Assembly (NCBI GenBank): GCA_016934935.1 | Contig: JAFGRW010000070.1 | Location: forward strand, 1-64,000 | Direction: 5' to 3' | From: Spirochaetota bacterium | GTDB taxonomy: Bacteria; Spirochaetota; UBA4802; JAFGJZ01 | Length of the DNA stretch: 64,000 bases | Part shown: positions 26,430-35,279 of the stretch, piece by piece | Layout of the letters: every line of letters begins with the position of its first letter | Numbering within the stretch: position 1 is the first letter of the stretch | Notes under the pieces: model-generated | What the model saw: the letters and a program-made list of their open reading frames with translations, nothing else | Database searches by the model: none | What the model was told of the DNA's origin: nothing | Position numbers and translations under genes: made by a program

Positions 26430-27923
26430 TTACATGTTTTTTGAATAAGCCTGATGTAAAATTGAGTGGAGTTTTTTAAGCTCTTCCTCTGTTTTAAGGT
26501 TAAAAAACTTTAAAACATCGAAATCCAGTGACTGATAAAGAATGTTTCTGTGTTCAAATTCTATAAGTATATGTGCTAAATAGATAATATATATTAGCTC
26601 CTTGATTTCTTTAGGTGCCATGTGTGGACGAAGATGGTATTTAATAGCGTTGGTTAATTCAGAGTCAAAATTCCATTTCTCGGTTATCATCGCGCTGAGC
26701 GTGGGGTGACTTATACCGAGGCTTATTTCCTGGAGAAGATCTATGCTGGTTATCTCTTTAATTCCGGCAATCTTGTTAATGCGTTCCATGGATAGCTTTT
26801 TTGCGGATAGCAGTGCAATTTCACCAATTTTTGACAGCAAGGATGAAAGATATGCTTTTTCCGCAAGTTTTCGATCTTTTAGTTGTATTGCGATCTTGTA
26901 AGCGTAAAATGCTTTTCTGTATGAAGTCTCCCAAAGATCTTTATACTGTGAATAACGCTCATCGACAATTTTTTCAATACTTGCTGCTATTGCAAGAGCC
27001 TTGATACCGGCCAGACCGATCTTCATGATTGCTTCTTCAATCGTCGTAACCTTGTTTGAGGTTAAGTAGCCGACTGAGTTGGCCTGTTTTAATATCGAGG
27101 CTGCGAGGGAAGGATCCTTTTTAACATAGTTTGATATTTCCTGTATGGTTGAGTCTGGAGTATCGCAAAGTTCCGTTAAAGTTATGATGTTTTCGGGAAA
27201 TGAAGGAAGATATTCAACATCGTCGATAATCTCTTTTGCTATTTCCCGAGTACGGATTTTATTTGAGGTATTTGATATTCTTATAGTGCATACGGTCTGT
27301 TTCGGGCCGGAAGTTATGGAGAAATCCTTTTTTTCAAAACCGCTATTTTTAAATATCAGCATTGCCATAATAAGACCCAGACCCGCTCCTTCAGAGTCAT
27401 CAAGAACATCGTTAAAGGCATCAGTAATATCGCTGTACTTGTAGGCTTTGGATATTCTCGCCTCAATTTTTTTTAATTCTTCAGGTGCAATCTGGATATT
27501 ATTAATAATTTTAACTGAAAACAGATCCCCCTCCGGTAAGAATAGTATTCGTACACGGAAGTTGCTTTTTTCAAGTTGATCAAGTATAGGGGCATTCTCC
27601 CGAAGACAATCTTCTTTAAAAGTGTCCATCCCGGAGATATAATCGGCTTTTAGGCTAATATCTAGGCCCTTCTGTGCAAAATAAAGTCTTTTTATATTTG
27701 CTTTTGTTGCATTGGTTATGAGTTCTTTAAGTATTGTAGAAATACCACTTTTCAAATATAACAGGTCATAAGAGGCTAATGTTCTTGTTAATAATTTATG
27801 AAAAAAAATTTCGACTTCTTTTGAAAAATGAGCAAATTGAATATAGTATTGATCTTTTCGCTTTATTGAACCAGAAATATCATTAGTACTGCACTCAATT
27901 TTCTGTTTAGGTTTAATATTCAT
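26430..27923 (-). CDS. GHKL-HDOD signalling protein 1
   Basis: The protein has 497 residues. The N-terminal ~230 residues are a GHKL ATPase-like domain (N-box ELITNATKANIKRLYF, later EGAGLGLIMAM). The DxGxG box is missing (NNIQIAP). The C-terminal ~260 residues are an HDOD domain (LPSFPENIITLTELCDTPDS, then DPSLAASILKQANSVGYL, AIMKIGLAGIKALAIAAS), an HD-like helical fold without metal-binding HD residues that acts in signalling. Soluble, with no receiver or sensor. Its closest relative in the window is at 38098-39606. It stands on the minus strand upstream of glyQ, separated by 95 bases. Confidence 0.85.
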   Translation of the reverse strand: MNIKPKQKIECSTNDISGSIKRKDQYYIQFAHFSKEVEIFFHKLLTRTLASYDLLYLKSGISTILKELITNATKANIKRLYFAQKGLDISLKADYISGMDTFKEDCLRENAPILDQLEKSNFRVRILFLPEGDLFSVKIINNIQIAPEELKKIEARISKAYKYSDITDAFNDVLDDSEGAGLGLIMAMLIFKNSGFEKKDFSITSGPKQTVCTIRISNTSNKIRTREIAKEIIDDVEYLPSFPENIITLTELCDTPDSTIQEISNYVKKDPSLAASILKQANSVGYLTSNKVTTIEEAIMKIGLAGIKALAIAASIEKIVDERYSQYKDLWETSYRKAFYAYKIAIQLKDRKLAEKAYLSSLLSKIGEIALLSAKKLSMERINKIAGIKEITSIDLLQEISLGISHPTLSAMITEKWNFDSELTNAIKYHLRPHMAPKEIKELIYIIYLAHILIEFEHRNILYQSLDFDVLKFFNLKTEEELKKLHSILHQAYSKNM

Positions 27924-28381
27924 TGATTTTTCCGTTAGGCTTTAATATATAATTATATATAAAATTATTTTTCGAGTTAGTAAAATATCCATCTGAAAAA
28001 CTGTCTAATAGTAATATTTGAAGGTAATGATTTTGTAAATAAATATTTAAGTTGTATAGAATAAAACGGCAAGTCATTGAACCTCCATACCGGTGTAAAA
28101 GGTTTTTGCTTGACCTATGGTAAACTATACTGTTTTAGAGGCAATAATTATGTTGACAATTTCACTGTTTTTTTTGAAGTATCGGTAGTATTTGTTTCAT
28201 TTTGATGTTTTAAGGTTTCGAAATGAGCCTTGCCGGGCTTTATAAGCGAAGTTTTGGTTTATCTGATAACGTGATTATTAAATGGACATTATTTTCGGAA
28301 TCTACTGTTTGAACTGATTTTAGGTTTTTGATATATAGTTGGAATTTGGTTTTAACAGTTAATGATTAAGGAGCAACGCGC
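27924..28381. other. Divergent intergenic region
   Basis: 458 AT-rich bases between the divergent GHKL-HDOD and receiver genes. The only firm signal is AAGGAG before the receiver ATG at 28382. Promoters must lie here for both genes, but no hexamer pair with acceptable spacing stood out. No hairpin, repeat or small gene was seen. Confidence 0.6.
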
Positions 28382-28825
28382 ATGAGAAGCAAGCACGATT
28401 TCCCTTCTGTTAACACAAAAACCCCGGACGGAATTAAGCCTAACGGGATACCCTACAAGGTTGTGGTTATTGAACCTCATGAATTTTTGAGAAAGCAAAT
28501 TATCCAGATTCTTGAGTCTGAAGGATACGAAATTTTGGCCTCCGGAAAAGACGGTCAGGATGGTGTGGATATTATGGAAAGAATCGGTTCAGAGGTTGAT
28601 ATTATTACTACGGATCTTGACATGCCCAGACTTGACGGTTATGCCTTCCTTTACAATGTAAAAGAGAAAAACTATAAAGCCAAGGTTGTTTTTATCAGTA
28701 ACGATACTACCAAGGGTGTTCTTAAAGATTTATTAACCATGGGGGCATCAGATTTTATTCTTAAGCCAATCAAAAGAATAAGGTTGCTTGAAAGAATGAA
28801 AATGCTAACAGATAAAATAAAATAG
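28382..28825 (+). CDS. CheY-like receiver protein
   Basis: The protein has 147 residues with a ~25-residue lead and one receiver domain. The phosphoacceptor Asp is in TTDLDMPRLDGYAF, the switch Ser in VFISND, and the conserved Lys in ILKPIKR. The acidic pocket at the start is reduced: VVIEPHEF has a single Glu where two acidic residues are usual, so Mg binding and phosphorylation may be altered. No output domain. The ATG follows AAGGAG. The tail-anchored protein gene starts 13 bases after its stop. Confidence 0.9.
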   Translation: MRSKHDFPSVNTKTPDGIKPNGIPYKVVVIEPHEFLRKQIIQILESEGYEILASGKDGQDGVDIMERIGSEVDIITTDLDMPRLDGYAFLYNVKEKNYKAKVVFISNDTTKGVLKDLLTMGASDFILKPIKRIRLLERMKMLTDKIK

Positions 28826-28838
28826 GGTCGGGGTTGTT

Positions 28839-29906
28839 TTGGAAAATTTGGATAATGCTATAAATTCGCTTTCGGATCAGCAGAAAAAGTATGATATCGC
28901 GCTTCATTTTACAGGCAATGATCAGGATAAGGCGAAACGTATGGTTTCTAACTCCTATTTTGATCTTGTTGCAGTGAAAGGATCTTTTAGTTCTTCTTCC
29001 CTTTACGGCGCGTTTATTATATTTTTTAACGTTGAATATGCGAAAGTAGAACACACTGTTTTCGTTGTTTCACCTGATTATCAGCTTCAGTCGCTTGTTA
29101 TAAAAAATGACTGGAAAAGTCTTGAAAAGGAGATTCTAAACTCACGAACCTCTTCTGCTGCTTCAAGAATAAATGCAGATTTTTCTGATAAGTTTAAAAA
29201 AGGCTTTTCCTTGTCTTTAGGAAGGGATTTTGCCCGTTATCTGGGCAAAAGTGATATGACCCAGGTAACTCATATGATACAACGTTTTATGCAGGAATCG
29301 ACAGAGTTAAAGCGAATAGAAGTGTCTGTAGAAATCCAGAATATGTCATCATTACAGCTTGAACTTGAGTCGTTAACCAGTGTAAAAATAAGTGGGAAGC
29401 TTAATGCTCGAAAAAAAGCGGAAGAGGCTGAAGCAGAGCAGAACCAACCTGCGGATACAGATCCTGTGGCAGGCAAAGACGGTGTTCGTCTTGTTATACT
29501 CAGTACTGTAGTCTTGTCCCCGATAAAAGGTAAATATATCTCGAATGTCGCACCGGGTGACAAGATAATGGTTTCGATGATAGAAACCACTCCACAGGTT
29601 ATCGAAATTGCCAAAGCGTTTAATGCTTATGATTCTGAATCAAAAAAAATATCTTCGATACCAGCGCGTGTCAAGTCTATTGAATATATCGATGGAATAG
29701 GTTATAAGATTTTTGCTGTTATTGCAAAAGGAATCATTGCGAAGATAATTGAAGAAGAGACAAGTATAAAAGTAGCGCTTGATCCTGCTACGGTCTTAAT
29801 AAATGAGGACGAATCTGATAAGGGCGGTATAGGCATTCCGATTATAATAGGACTAACCGCTGCAATTGTTATGCTTATTCTTTTTGTGATTGTTGTGGTT
29901 TTATAG
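28839..29906 (+). CDS. Tail-anchored protein of unknown function
   Basis: The protein has 355 residues. It starts with TTG (GGGG six bases before); no nearby ATG fits. No known domain was recognised. The N-terminal ~165 residues are mixed helix/strand, about 170-220 is a charged linker rich in Lys, Glu and Ala, and a second folded part follows (VRLVILSTVVLSPIKGKYIS). The very C-terminus is a transmembrane helix (IPIIIGLTAAIVMLILFVIV), so the body should sit in the cytosol anchored by its tail. Co-transcription with the receiver gene suggests it is the receiver's partner or output. Confidence 0.65.
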   Translation: MENLDNAINSLSDQQKKYDIALHFTGNDQDKAKRMVSNSYFDLVAVKGSFSSSSLYGAFIIFFNVEYAKVEHTVFVVSPDYQLQSLVIKNDWKSLEKEILNSRTSSAASRINADFSDKFKKGFSLSLGRDFARYLGKSDMTQVTHMIQRFMQESTELKRIEVSVEIQNMSSLQLELESLTSVKISGKLNARKKAEEAEAEQNQPADTDPVAGKDGVRLVILSTVVLSPIKGKYISNVAPGDKIMVSMIETTPQVIEIAKAFNAYDSESKKISSIPARVKSIEYIDGIGYKIFAVIAKGIIAKIIEEETSIKVALDPATVLINEDESDKGGIGIPIIIGLTAAIVMLILFVIVVVL

Positions 29907-29914
29907 AGACTTAA

Positions 29915-30676
29915 TCAGATCATTCTTACTGGTATGCCTTGCTTTAATAGGTACTCTTTTGCTTCTTTGATTGAGTATTCTCTGAAATGGAAAATAGATG
30001 CTGCCAGTACTGCGTCTGCCTTACCTTTGGAAAACCCTTCGTACAAATGTTCAAGATTGCCAACGCCCCCGGAGGCAATTACGGGTATTTTGAGAGTCGA
30101 TGAAAATAAAGATGTGATTTTTGTGTCATAGCCTTTTTTTGTGCCGTCTCGATCCATACTCGTCAGTAATATTTCTCCGGCTCCAAGATCTTGAGCCTTT
30201 ATTCCCCATTCCAGAGCATCAAGCTCGGTAGCGGTTCGTCCCCCGTTAAGATATACGGTCCAGCCTCCCGTTTCATTGCGTTTTGCGTCTATGGCTACGA
30301 CTATACACTGCGACCCAAAGCGGCGTGATGCCTCATGAATCAGATCCGGATTTTTTACAGCCGCGCTGTTTATAGATACTTTATCTGCTCCATTTTCCAG
30401 TAATAATCTGACATCGTCTATTGTTCTAATGCCACCACCCACGCAAAAGGGGATATGTACTGTTTCTGCTACTTTTTTAACCATATCAAGTATTATCGCA
30501 CGTTTGTCTGAGGAGGCAGTTATATCAAGAAATACAAGTTCATCGGCGCCTTCAGAATCATAGAAGGCTCCATTTTCCACCGGATCGCCTGCATCAATGA
30601 GGTCAACAAAATTGACACCTTTAACCACGCGCCCATCTTTTACGTCAAGGCATGGAATAACTCGTTTTGCAAGCAT
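29915..30676 (-). CDS. hisF: Imidazole glycerol phosphate synthase subunit HisF
   Basis: Cyclase subunit that, with ammonia from HisH, turns PRFAR into imidazole glycerol phosphate and AICAR in histidine synthesis. Its 253 residues are full length for this (beta/alpha)8 barrel. Motifs: [19 protein letters not shown] with the catalytic Asp, [30 protein letters not shown] with the second catalytic Asp, and ASGGVG. The ATG follows TGGAGATATC. The partner hisH is 32 kb away (62088-62717). Confidence 0.97.
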   Translation of the reverse strand: MLAKRVIPCLDVKDGRVVKGVNFVDLIDAGDPVENGAFYDSEGADELVFLDITASSDKRAIILDMVKKVAETVHIPFCVGGGIRTIDDVRLLLENGADKVSINSAAVKNPDLIHEASRRFGSQCIVVAIDAKRNETGGWTVYLNGGRTATELDALEWGIKAQDLGAGEILLTSMDRDGTKKGYDTKITSLFSSTLKIPVIASGGVGNLEHLYEGFSKGKADAVLAASIFHFREYSIKEAKEYLLKQGIPVRMI

Positions 30677-31082
30677 GATATCTCCATTGTTTCTTAGATA
30701 TGTTAAATTTTACAAGGTAATGTGCAATAATTTGGCATTACAAGTTTATTACCATTAAAAACATTACTTAAAAAACATTTGAGCGGTATAAATCAACTCA
30801 AATTTATGGAAAAAATTCAAAAGATAAACCAACTGAGTGCTTATTTGATGATAGATGTATAATATATTTGTTGTAAAGGGACATAAGGTGATTTTTTTAG
30901 AGATTATCTAAACTATTTTTCAAATATACCGAAGTATTTAAGTAGGGAATCTGGTTTATTGGTATGAAAATTTATTAACGACTGTTATTGTACAGTTTTT
31001 AGTAATTTATTCACAACAGGTTTTTTAATAAAAATTATTGAATAACGGTAATTGCTTAATAACAACCGTTGAGAGGTTCGAT
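30677..31082. other. Divergent intergenic region before the flagellar operon
   Basis: 406 very AT-rich bases between hisF and flgG. The end contains GAGAGG, the flgG ribosome site. AACGG and CCGTT near 31043-31075 could pair over the leader. I found no convincing sigma-28 or sigma-54 promoter and no gene. Confidence 0.6.
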
Positions 31083-31877
31083 ATGATGAGATCACTGTGG
31101 ACTGCCGCGTCTGGTATGATAACGCAGCAGTTTAATATTGATACTGTATCCAACAATTTATCAAATGTTAATACAACTGGATTTAAAAAACAGCGTGCAG
31201 AATTTGAAGATCTTTTGTATCAAACGGTACTTCTTGCGGGAACTCCAGCAACTGAAGTTACTGAGATTCCTACCGGAATTCAGGTCGGACATGGAGCCAA
31301 GGTTTCGGCGACACAGAAGATGTTCACTCAGGGATCATTGCAGCAGACAGAAAATCTTACTGACATAGCTCTTGAAGGTGAAGGTTTTTTTAAGGTTCGC
31401 CTGTATGATGGCACTGAGGCTTATACCAGAGACGGCTCATTTAAAATGGACTCTAACAGGCAGATTGTGACTTCTAACGGATATTTTCTTGATCCCCCGG
31501 TGATATTACCTGATGAGTTTCAAAGAGAAACCTTGAATATAAGTCAGGATGGACGAATAACCGTTAAACTCATTGGTGATGATGATATTGTTGATGTGGG
31601 TCAGATAGAGCTTTACAGATTTGTTAACCCAGCCGGATTACAGAGTATAGGCCAGAATTTATTTAAAGTCACCGGAGCTTCTGGTGAAGAAATACCGGGT
31701 CAACCGGCAATGAACGGTATGGCTAAAACCCATCAGGGTTTTCTTGAGATGTCTAATGTCAAGGTAGTTGAAGAGATGGTTAATATGATAGTCGCGCAAC
31801 GTGCATACGAGACAAATTCAAAAGCCATTCAGACTTCGGATTCGATGCTTGGAACAGCGATAGGTTTGAAACGTTAA
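31083..31877 (+). CDS. flgG: Flagellar distal rod protein FlgG
   Basis: FlgG forms the distal rod of the flagellum in the periplasm. The product has 264 residues from the ATG at 31083, six bases after GAGAGG; a frame opening at 31038 is not supported. N-terminal rod motif SLWTAASGMITQQFNIDTVS, then NNLSNVNTTGFKKQRAEFED; C-terminal VKVVEEMVNMIVAQRAYETN, then SKAIQTSDSMLGTAIGLKR. Both ends form the coiled-coil packing region of axial proteins. It heads flgG-flgA-flgH-flgI-flgJ; the next start shares one base with its stop (TAATG). Confidence 0.97.
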   Translation: MMRSLWTAASGMITQQFNIDTVSNNLSNVNTTGFKKQRAEFEDLLYQTVLLAGTPATEVTEIPTGIQVGHGAKVSATQKMFTQGSLQQTENLTDIALEGEGFFKVRLYDGTEAYTRDGSFKMDSNRQIVTSNGYFLDPPVILPDEFQRETLNISQDGRITVKLIGDDDIVDVGQIELYRFVNPAGLQSIGQNLFKVTGASGEEIPGQPAMNGMAKTHQGFLEMSNVKVVEEMVNMIVAQRAYETNSKAIQTSDSMLGTAIGLKR

Positions 31878-32380
31878 TGAAAACTATTCTGATAATGCTT
31901 GTTCTATTGACAAGCTCTGTCTCTTTCGGGCAGGTTAAGGTATTTCTTCACTCATCATTAAAAACAGATGGGAAAGGTGTATCTTTGTCAGATATAGCCC
32001 GAATTGGTGGAACGCATAACGGAGCCGTAGAAATTGATGAGATAATGATTGAACAGAAGCACTTGGAAAATGGATATATTAGTCGTAAAACTGTTCAAAC
32101 TATTTTACAGGAAAACGGTATAACCGGTGTTGTTTATGGAACATCTGTCAGGTTACTTCCTATTGATAAAAAAAATGGATCAGTTAAAAAAAGCTCTCTT
32201 GTTGACAGGGGTGATATAGTAGATATTATTATTAGTCGAAATGGAATACTGATAGAGACTACAGGTACATCCCTTGTAAAGGCAAGGCCTGGAGACAAGG
32301 TAACCGTAAAGGTTAACAGTAAGGGGAGACGCCTAAAAGGTATATTGTTAGAGAACAGGAAGGTTGAGGTCGGCGGATGA
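31877..32380 (+). CDS. flgA: Flagellar P-ring chaperone FlgA
   Basis: Periplasmic chaperone for P-ring (FlgI) assembly. The protein has 167 residues. The signal peptide is at about 1-18 (ILIMLVLLTSSVSFGQ). The C-terminal SAF-type part has LVDRGDIVDIIISRNGILIE, then ARPGDKVTVKVNSKGRRLKG, which is the FlgA hallmark. It is somewhat shorter than enterobacterial FlgA. It overlaps flgG by one base and flgH by four (ATGA). Confidence 0.9.
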   Translation: MKTILIMLVLLTSSVSFGQVKVFLHSSLKTDGKGVSLSDIARIGGTHNGAVEIDEIMIEQKHLENGYISRKTVQTILQENGITGVVYGTSVRLLPIDKKNGSVKKSSLVDRGDIVDIIISRNGILIETTGTSLVKARPGDKVTVKVNSKGRRLKGILLENRKVEVGG

Positions 32381-33000
32381 AAAAATCTTTTATTACGTTA
32401 TTTTTCCTGACGACTGTTTTATCTGCCCAGACTTTATGGCGGGAAAGCAATCTTTATTCTCCAAGAGCAAATCTTGTTGCTGGAGAGACAATAGTTGTAA
32501 TTATTGATGATGTTTCGCGTATGAGGTATACACTTAATGTTGAAAACAGTAAAAGTTCATCAGTAAACTCTGTACCGGATACCTCCATAACTGCATACCT
32601 TCCACCTGTAAATAGTAATAGAAATATAAAGCATAATGACGGAGTAAAAGTTGAGAGCAGAGGAAATCTTGCTCTGCGTCTTGCGGTAACAGTTAATAAC
32701 CGTATGGACGATGGAACATATAATGTTGCTGGAACAAAAACTTATACATTTAACGGCGTGAGCACCAGAATGAGTATAACAGGTCGTGTACATCCTGGCA
32801 GTATCACAGGTGGTGCGATTAGAGCCGAAAAGGTTGTAAATTTTACTTTGAATATCAGTAGTGCCACGCAAGGACTTGGATTAAATTTACAACGTACACT
32901 TGAAGAAGATGAGAGCGCAACTGCAGAATTGACCGAAGAGCAAAAGCAGCGCATTATTACGGATTATCTGCAAAAAATGGTGGATGAGTTAACAAAATGA
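32377..33000 (+). CDS. flgH: Flagellar L-ring-like protein FlgH, without lipobox
   Basis: FlgH normally forms the outer-membrane L-ring and is a lipoprotein. The protein has 207 residues and keeps the FlgH core (LWRESNLYSPRANLVAGETI, GNLALRLAVTVNNRMDDGTY, VHPGSITGGAIRAEKVVNFT). The signal peptide ends TTVLSAQTLW with no Cys, so it cannot be lipidated in the usual way. This fits flagella that stay inside the periplasm, where an outer-membrane ring has no place, but that link is inference. Its start overlaps flgA by four bases, and its stop overlaps flgI by four. Confidence 0.92.
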   Translation: MKKSFITLFFLTTVLSAQTLWRESNLYSPRANLVAGETIVVIIDDVSRMRYTLNVENSKSSSVNSVPDTSITAYLPPVNSNRNIKHNDGVKVESRGNLALRLAVTVNNRMDDGTYNVAGTKTYTFNGVSTRMSITGRVHPGSITGGAIRAEKVVNFTLNISSATQGLGLNLQRTLEEDESATAELTEEQKQRIITDYLQKMVDELTK

Positions 33001-33992
33001 AGATTAGAGTAATCGCTTTTTTGTACGGAATATTTGTTTTTTCATTTATTTCAGCACAGGTATCAGTCAAAGTTGGCGACATATCATATATTGATGGTTT
33101 AAAGGAAAATCAGGTTTTCGGTTATGGGCTGATAGTCGGTTTGCAGGGAACTGGTGATTCGCGAATAAATGTTACAAAAAATTCATTACGCAATCTGTTA
33201 AAAAACCTTGGGCTTGAAGAAGATGATGTAGAAAAATCTAAAAATGTTGCAGCAGTACTTGTGACAGCTTCATTACCCGAAATGGTGAGGGTTGGGGATC
33301 GTATTGATGTAACCGTATCATCAATTGGTGATGCGAAATCAATTGAAGGTGGAATGCTTGTACAGGCTCCATTAAAAGGAGCCGATGGTAATACATATAT
33401 CGTAGCACAAGGAAGGGTTTCGTCGGTAGAGTCTGGAAGGGCTGGGAGAAAACTTCGTACAACGGCGCTTATCTCCCGAGGCGGAATTGTTGAACGTGAT
33501 ATTGAAACAGTTTTCTCTACTGAGAATATGGTAACACTTGTCTTAAATGAGTGGGATTTTGATTTGGCCAATCAGATAGTAGAAAATGTTCTTGCTGAGT
33601 ATCCTGATTCGCGTCCATCGATAAACCAAAATGGTAAAATAACCTTTACCATACCTGAAAACGTGAATTTTTCAATATTTATTGCCAGGGTTCAGGATAT
33701 GGAGGTTACTCCTGATTATGGACCAAGAGTGGTGATAAACGAGAAAGAGGGAACCATCGTTATGGGCGGATCAATAAAGGTATCAGAATCTGTTGTCTCT
33801 AAAGACGGTTTAACCATATCGGTTCGCGGAGAGAAACAGCCGGTAGGGGCAGCTCTTATAAAAGAATCAACTACTGTAAAAGATGTTGTTGAAGCATTAA
33901 ACTATGCCGGACTTGAAGCCAGTGATATTGTTTCGGTTTTAAAGGCGCTTCGTGACGCGGGCGCTCTTCATGCAGAATTAATAATTAAATAA
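32997..33992 (+). CDS. flgI: Flagellar P-ring protein FlgI
   Basis: Forms the periplasmic P-ring around the rod. The product has 331 residues with a signal peptide at about 1-20 (IAFLYGIFVFSFISAQ). Core motifs: NQVFGYGLIVGLQGTGDSR, KNVAAVLVTASLPEMVRVGD, DVTVSSIGDAKSIEGGMLVQ, and the C-terminal GLEASDIVSVLKALRDAGAL. Slightly shorter than enterobacterial FlgI (about 365). It follows flgH with a four-base overlap (ATGA). Confidence 0.96.
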   Translation: MKIRVIAFLYGIFVFSFISAQVSVKVGDISYIDGLKENQVFGYGLIVGLQGTGDSRINVTKNSLRNLLKNLGLEEDDVEKSKNVAAVLVTASLPEMVRVGDRIDVTVSSIGDAKSIEGGMLVQAPLKGADGNTYIVAQGRVSSVESGRAGRKLRTTALISRGGIVERDIETVFSTENMVTLVLNEWDFDLANQIVENVLAEYPDSRPSINQNGKITFTIPENVNFSIFIARVQDMEVTPDYGPRVVINEKEGTIVMGGSIKVSESVVSKDGLTISVRGEKQPVGAALIKESTTVKDVVEALNYAGLEASDIVSVLKALRDAGALHAELIIK

Positions 33993-34008
33993 TCAGCAGG
34001 AGATTTAT

Positions 34009-34362
34009 ATGATACAGGGAATAGGAACAGAGCAGTTAGCGCATATAAAAGGCCGGCAGATTATGGATAGTATGACTAGAAAGAGTGAAAACAAAGATTT
34101 TAATGAAGAGCTTTCTAAACAGATAAGTAAAAATGAGAATCCTCTTGATCAGAAACTATGGGATAGCTGTATTGAATTTGAGTCAATTTTTGTTAAACAG
34201 ATGTTTAATGAAATGCGTAAAACTGTTCATAAAGGTGAGATTTTAAACGGCGGACATGCAGAAGAAATATTTGAAGATCTTCTTTATGATGAATACGCTA
34301 AGTCAGTTTCCAAGAATAGTAATTTAGGTATAGCTAAGATGCTTTATAGCCAATTAAGTTGA
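34009..34362 (+). CDS. flgJ: FlgJ-type rod-binding protein
   Basis: The protein has 117 residues and contains only the rod-binding (Rod-bind) domain: LWDSCIEFESIFVKQMFNEM, then MRKTVHKGEILNGGHAEEIF and LYDEYAKSVSKNSNLGIAKM. The muramidase domain present in enterobacterial FlgJ is absent, as in many phyla, where a separate enzyme cuts the wall. ATG after AGGAG. Last gene of the flagellar operon. Confidence 0.92.
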   Translation: MIQGIGTEQLAHIKGRQIMDSMTRKSENKDFNEELSKQISKNENPLDQKLWDSCIEFESIFVKQMFNEMRKTVHKGEILNGGHAEEIFEDLLYDEYAKSVSKNSNLGIAKMLYSQLS

Positions 34363-34396
34363 ATAAATAACCCGAAATACTGTTGTTTCTGGTTTT

Positions 34397-34846
34397 TTAG
34401 CCAGAAGTCATGCTTATCACCTCAATAAAGTTCATTCCCCAGCTGTTTATGAAGTATGGGAAACCAAAGAAGTGATGAACAAAAACAGCATGAAAACAGG
34501 GACGAATGAACTCCTTAACACCATCCATAAGCTCGTCAAAGAATTCCATTGCCAGAAAAAGCATGTATGATAAACTGTAACAATAAAGATTGGCGATGTC
34601 CTTCAATTTCCTTTTTGTAATACTTGAGAACCGGATATGCACTGATTTGTAAATCGTGCCTCTTTCGTGATATTTGTTCAGAGAGTCATTACATACGGGA
34701 TTCTTAGTCAGTTTCTTTGAATACTCATGCAAAACAGTATTCATGACATCTGAGATGTCCATGTTATGCTTAATAGCGTACTCTTCAATTATTTCAAGTC
34801 TGCTTACTTCAACATCTATTGATGTTCTAAAATCTGTAACATCCAT
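34397..34846 (-). CDS. Ribbon-helix-helix-like protein, dispersed family, copy 1
   Basis: The protein has 149 residues. ATG after a strong GGAGGT. The middle (YKSVHIRFSSITKRKLKDIA, then YSLSYMLFLAMEFFDEL) has the strand-helix-helix pattern of ribbon-helix-helix DNA-binding proteins. It is followed by a conserved aromatic end containing RPCFHA and FFGFPYFINSWGMNF. The C-terminal part recurs at the window end (63807-64000) at roughly 85% DNA identity by eye. The layout recalls the Leptospira DUF1564 family, but I cannot confirm that. Unrelated to the flagellar operon it converges with. Confidence 0.65.
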   Translation of the reverse strand: MDVTDFRTSIDVEVSRLEIIEEYAIKHNMDISDVMNTVLHEYSKKLTKNPVCNDSLNKYHERGTIYKSVHIRFSSITKRKLKDIANLYCYSLSYMLFLAMEFFDELMDGVKEFIRPCFHAVFVHHFFGFPYFINSWGMNFIEVISMTSG

Positions 34847-34927
34847 TTAGTACCTCCAGAATATTTCTATAGGGAACTTCGAAAAATTATCATGTTCCAA
34901 AGGGCAACATGGTTTAAGTGCCTATTC

Positions 34928-34951
34928 TAAAGGAATTTTTCGCAAGTTCCT
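34928..34951 (+). repeat. Dispersed 24-bp repeat, copy 2
   Basis: Identical to 15217-15240. Here it lies 11 bases before the perfect 15-bp hairpin and downstream of the start of the ribbon-helix-helix gene. Confidence 0.7.
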
Positions 34952-34961
34952 ATGCTCACTC

Positions 34962-34998
34962 GCCCATCACCACTTTGAAAAATAAAGTGGTGATGGGC
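34962..34998. repeat. Perfect 15-bp stem-loop
   Basis: GCCCATCACCACTTT, loop GAAAAAT, AAAGTGGTGATGGGC. No T-run follows, so it is not an ordinary terminator for either strand. A stem of this quality outside genes is typical of element ends or of stable RNAs. Confidence 0.75.
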
Positions 34999-35198
34999 TG
35001 CTCGCATATGCGGCCTGGTTGAAAAGTTAATTTTTAGAGGTTACCTATATATGTATACTGGATTGAAGGCTGTTTTGTTAAAATTTTTTTTAAAAAATAT
35101 GATTTTGCTGTCTAAGACTTTCTTGTTGATATTTTATACCTAACACCCATAAATAACTTATGTCATTTTTGGAAAATGCTATTGGAACCTACCAGGCA

Positions 35199-35279
35199 TC
35201 ATCGCATAATTATCGTCGGCCGGAAATAGGCGATGTCGCCTACTTTGTCAGCCTTCGCAATTATACGAAATTGCGATGA
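35199..35279. repeat. Imperfect 81-bp palindrome
   Basis: Bounded by TCATCGCA and TGCGATGA (8-bp perfect inverted repeat). Inside, GGCGA-TG-TCGCC forms a short central hairpin, with further partial complementarity (AAATAGGCGA / TCGCCTACTTT). Function unknown. Confidence 0.5.

Noticed and set aside
34375-34405. Terminator for the flagellar operon from the CTGG...CCAG hairpin
   Set aside because: Short stem with T-run in the loop and none after it; its recurrence by the second ribbon-helix-helix copy suggests it belongs to that gene.
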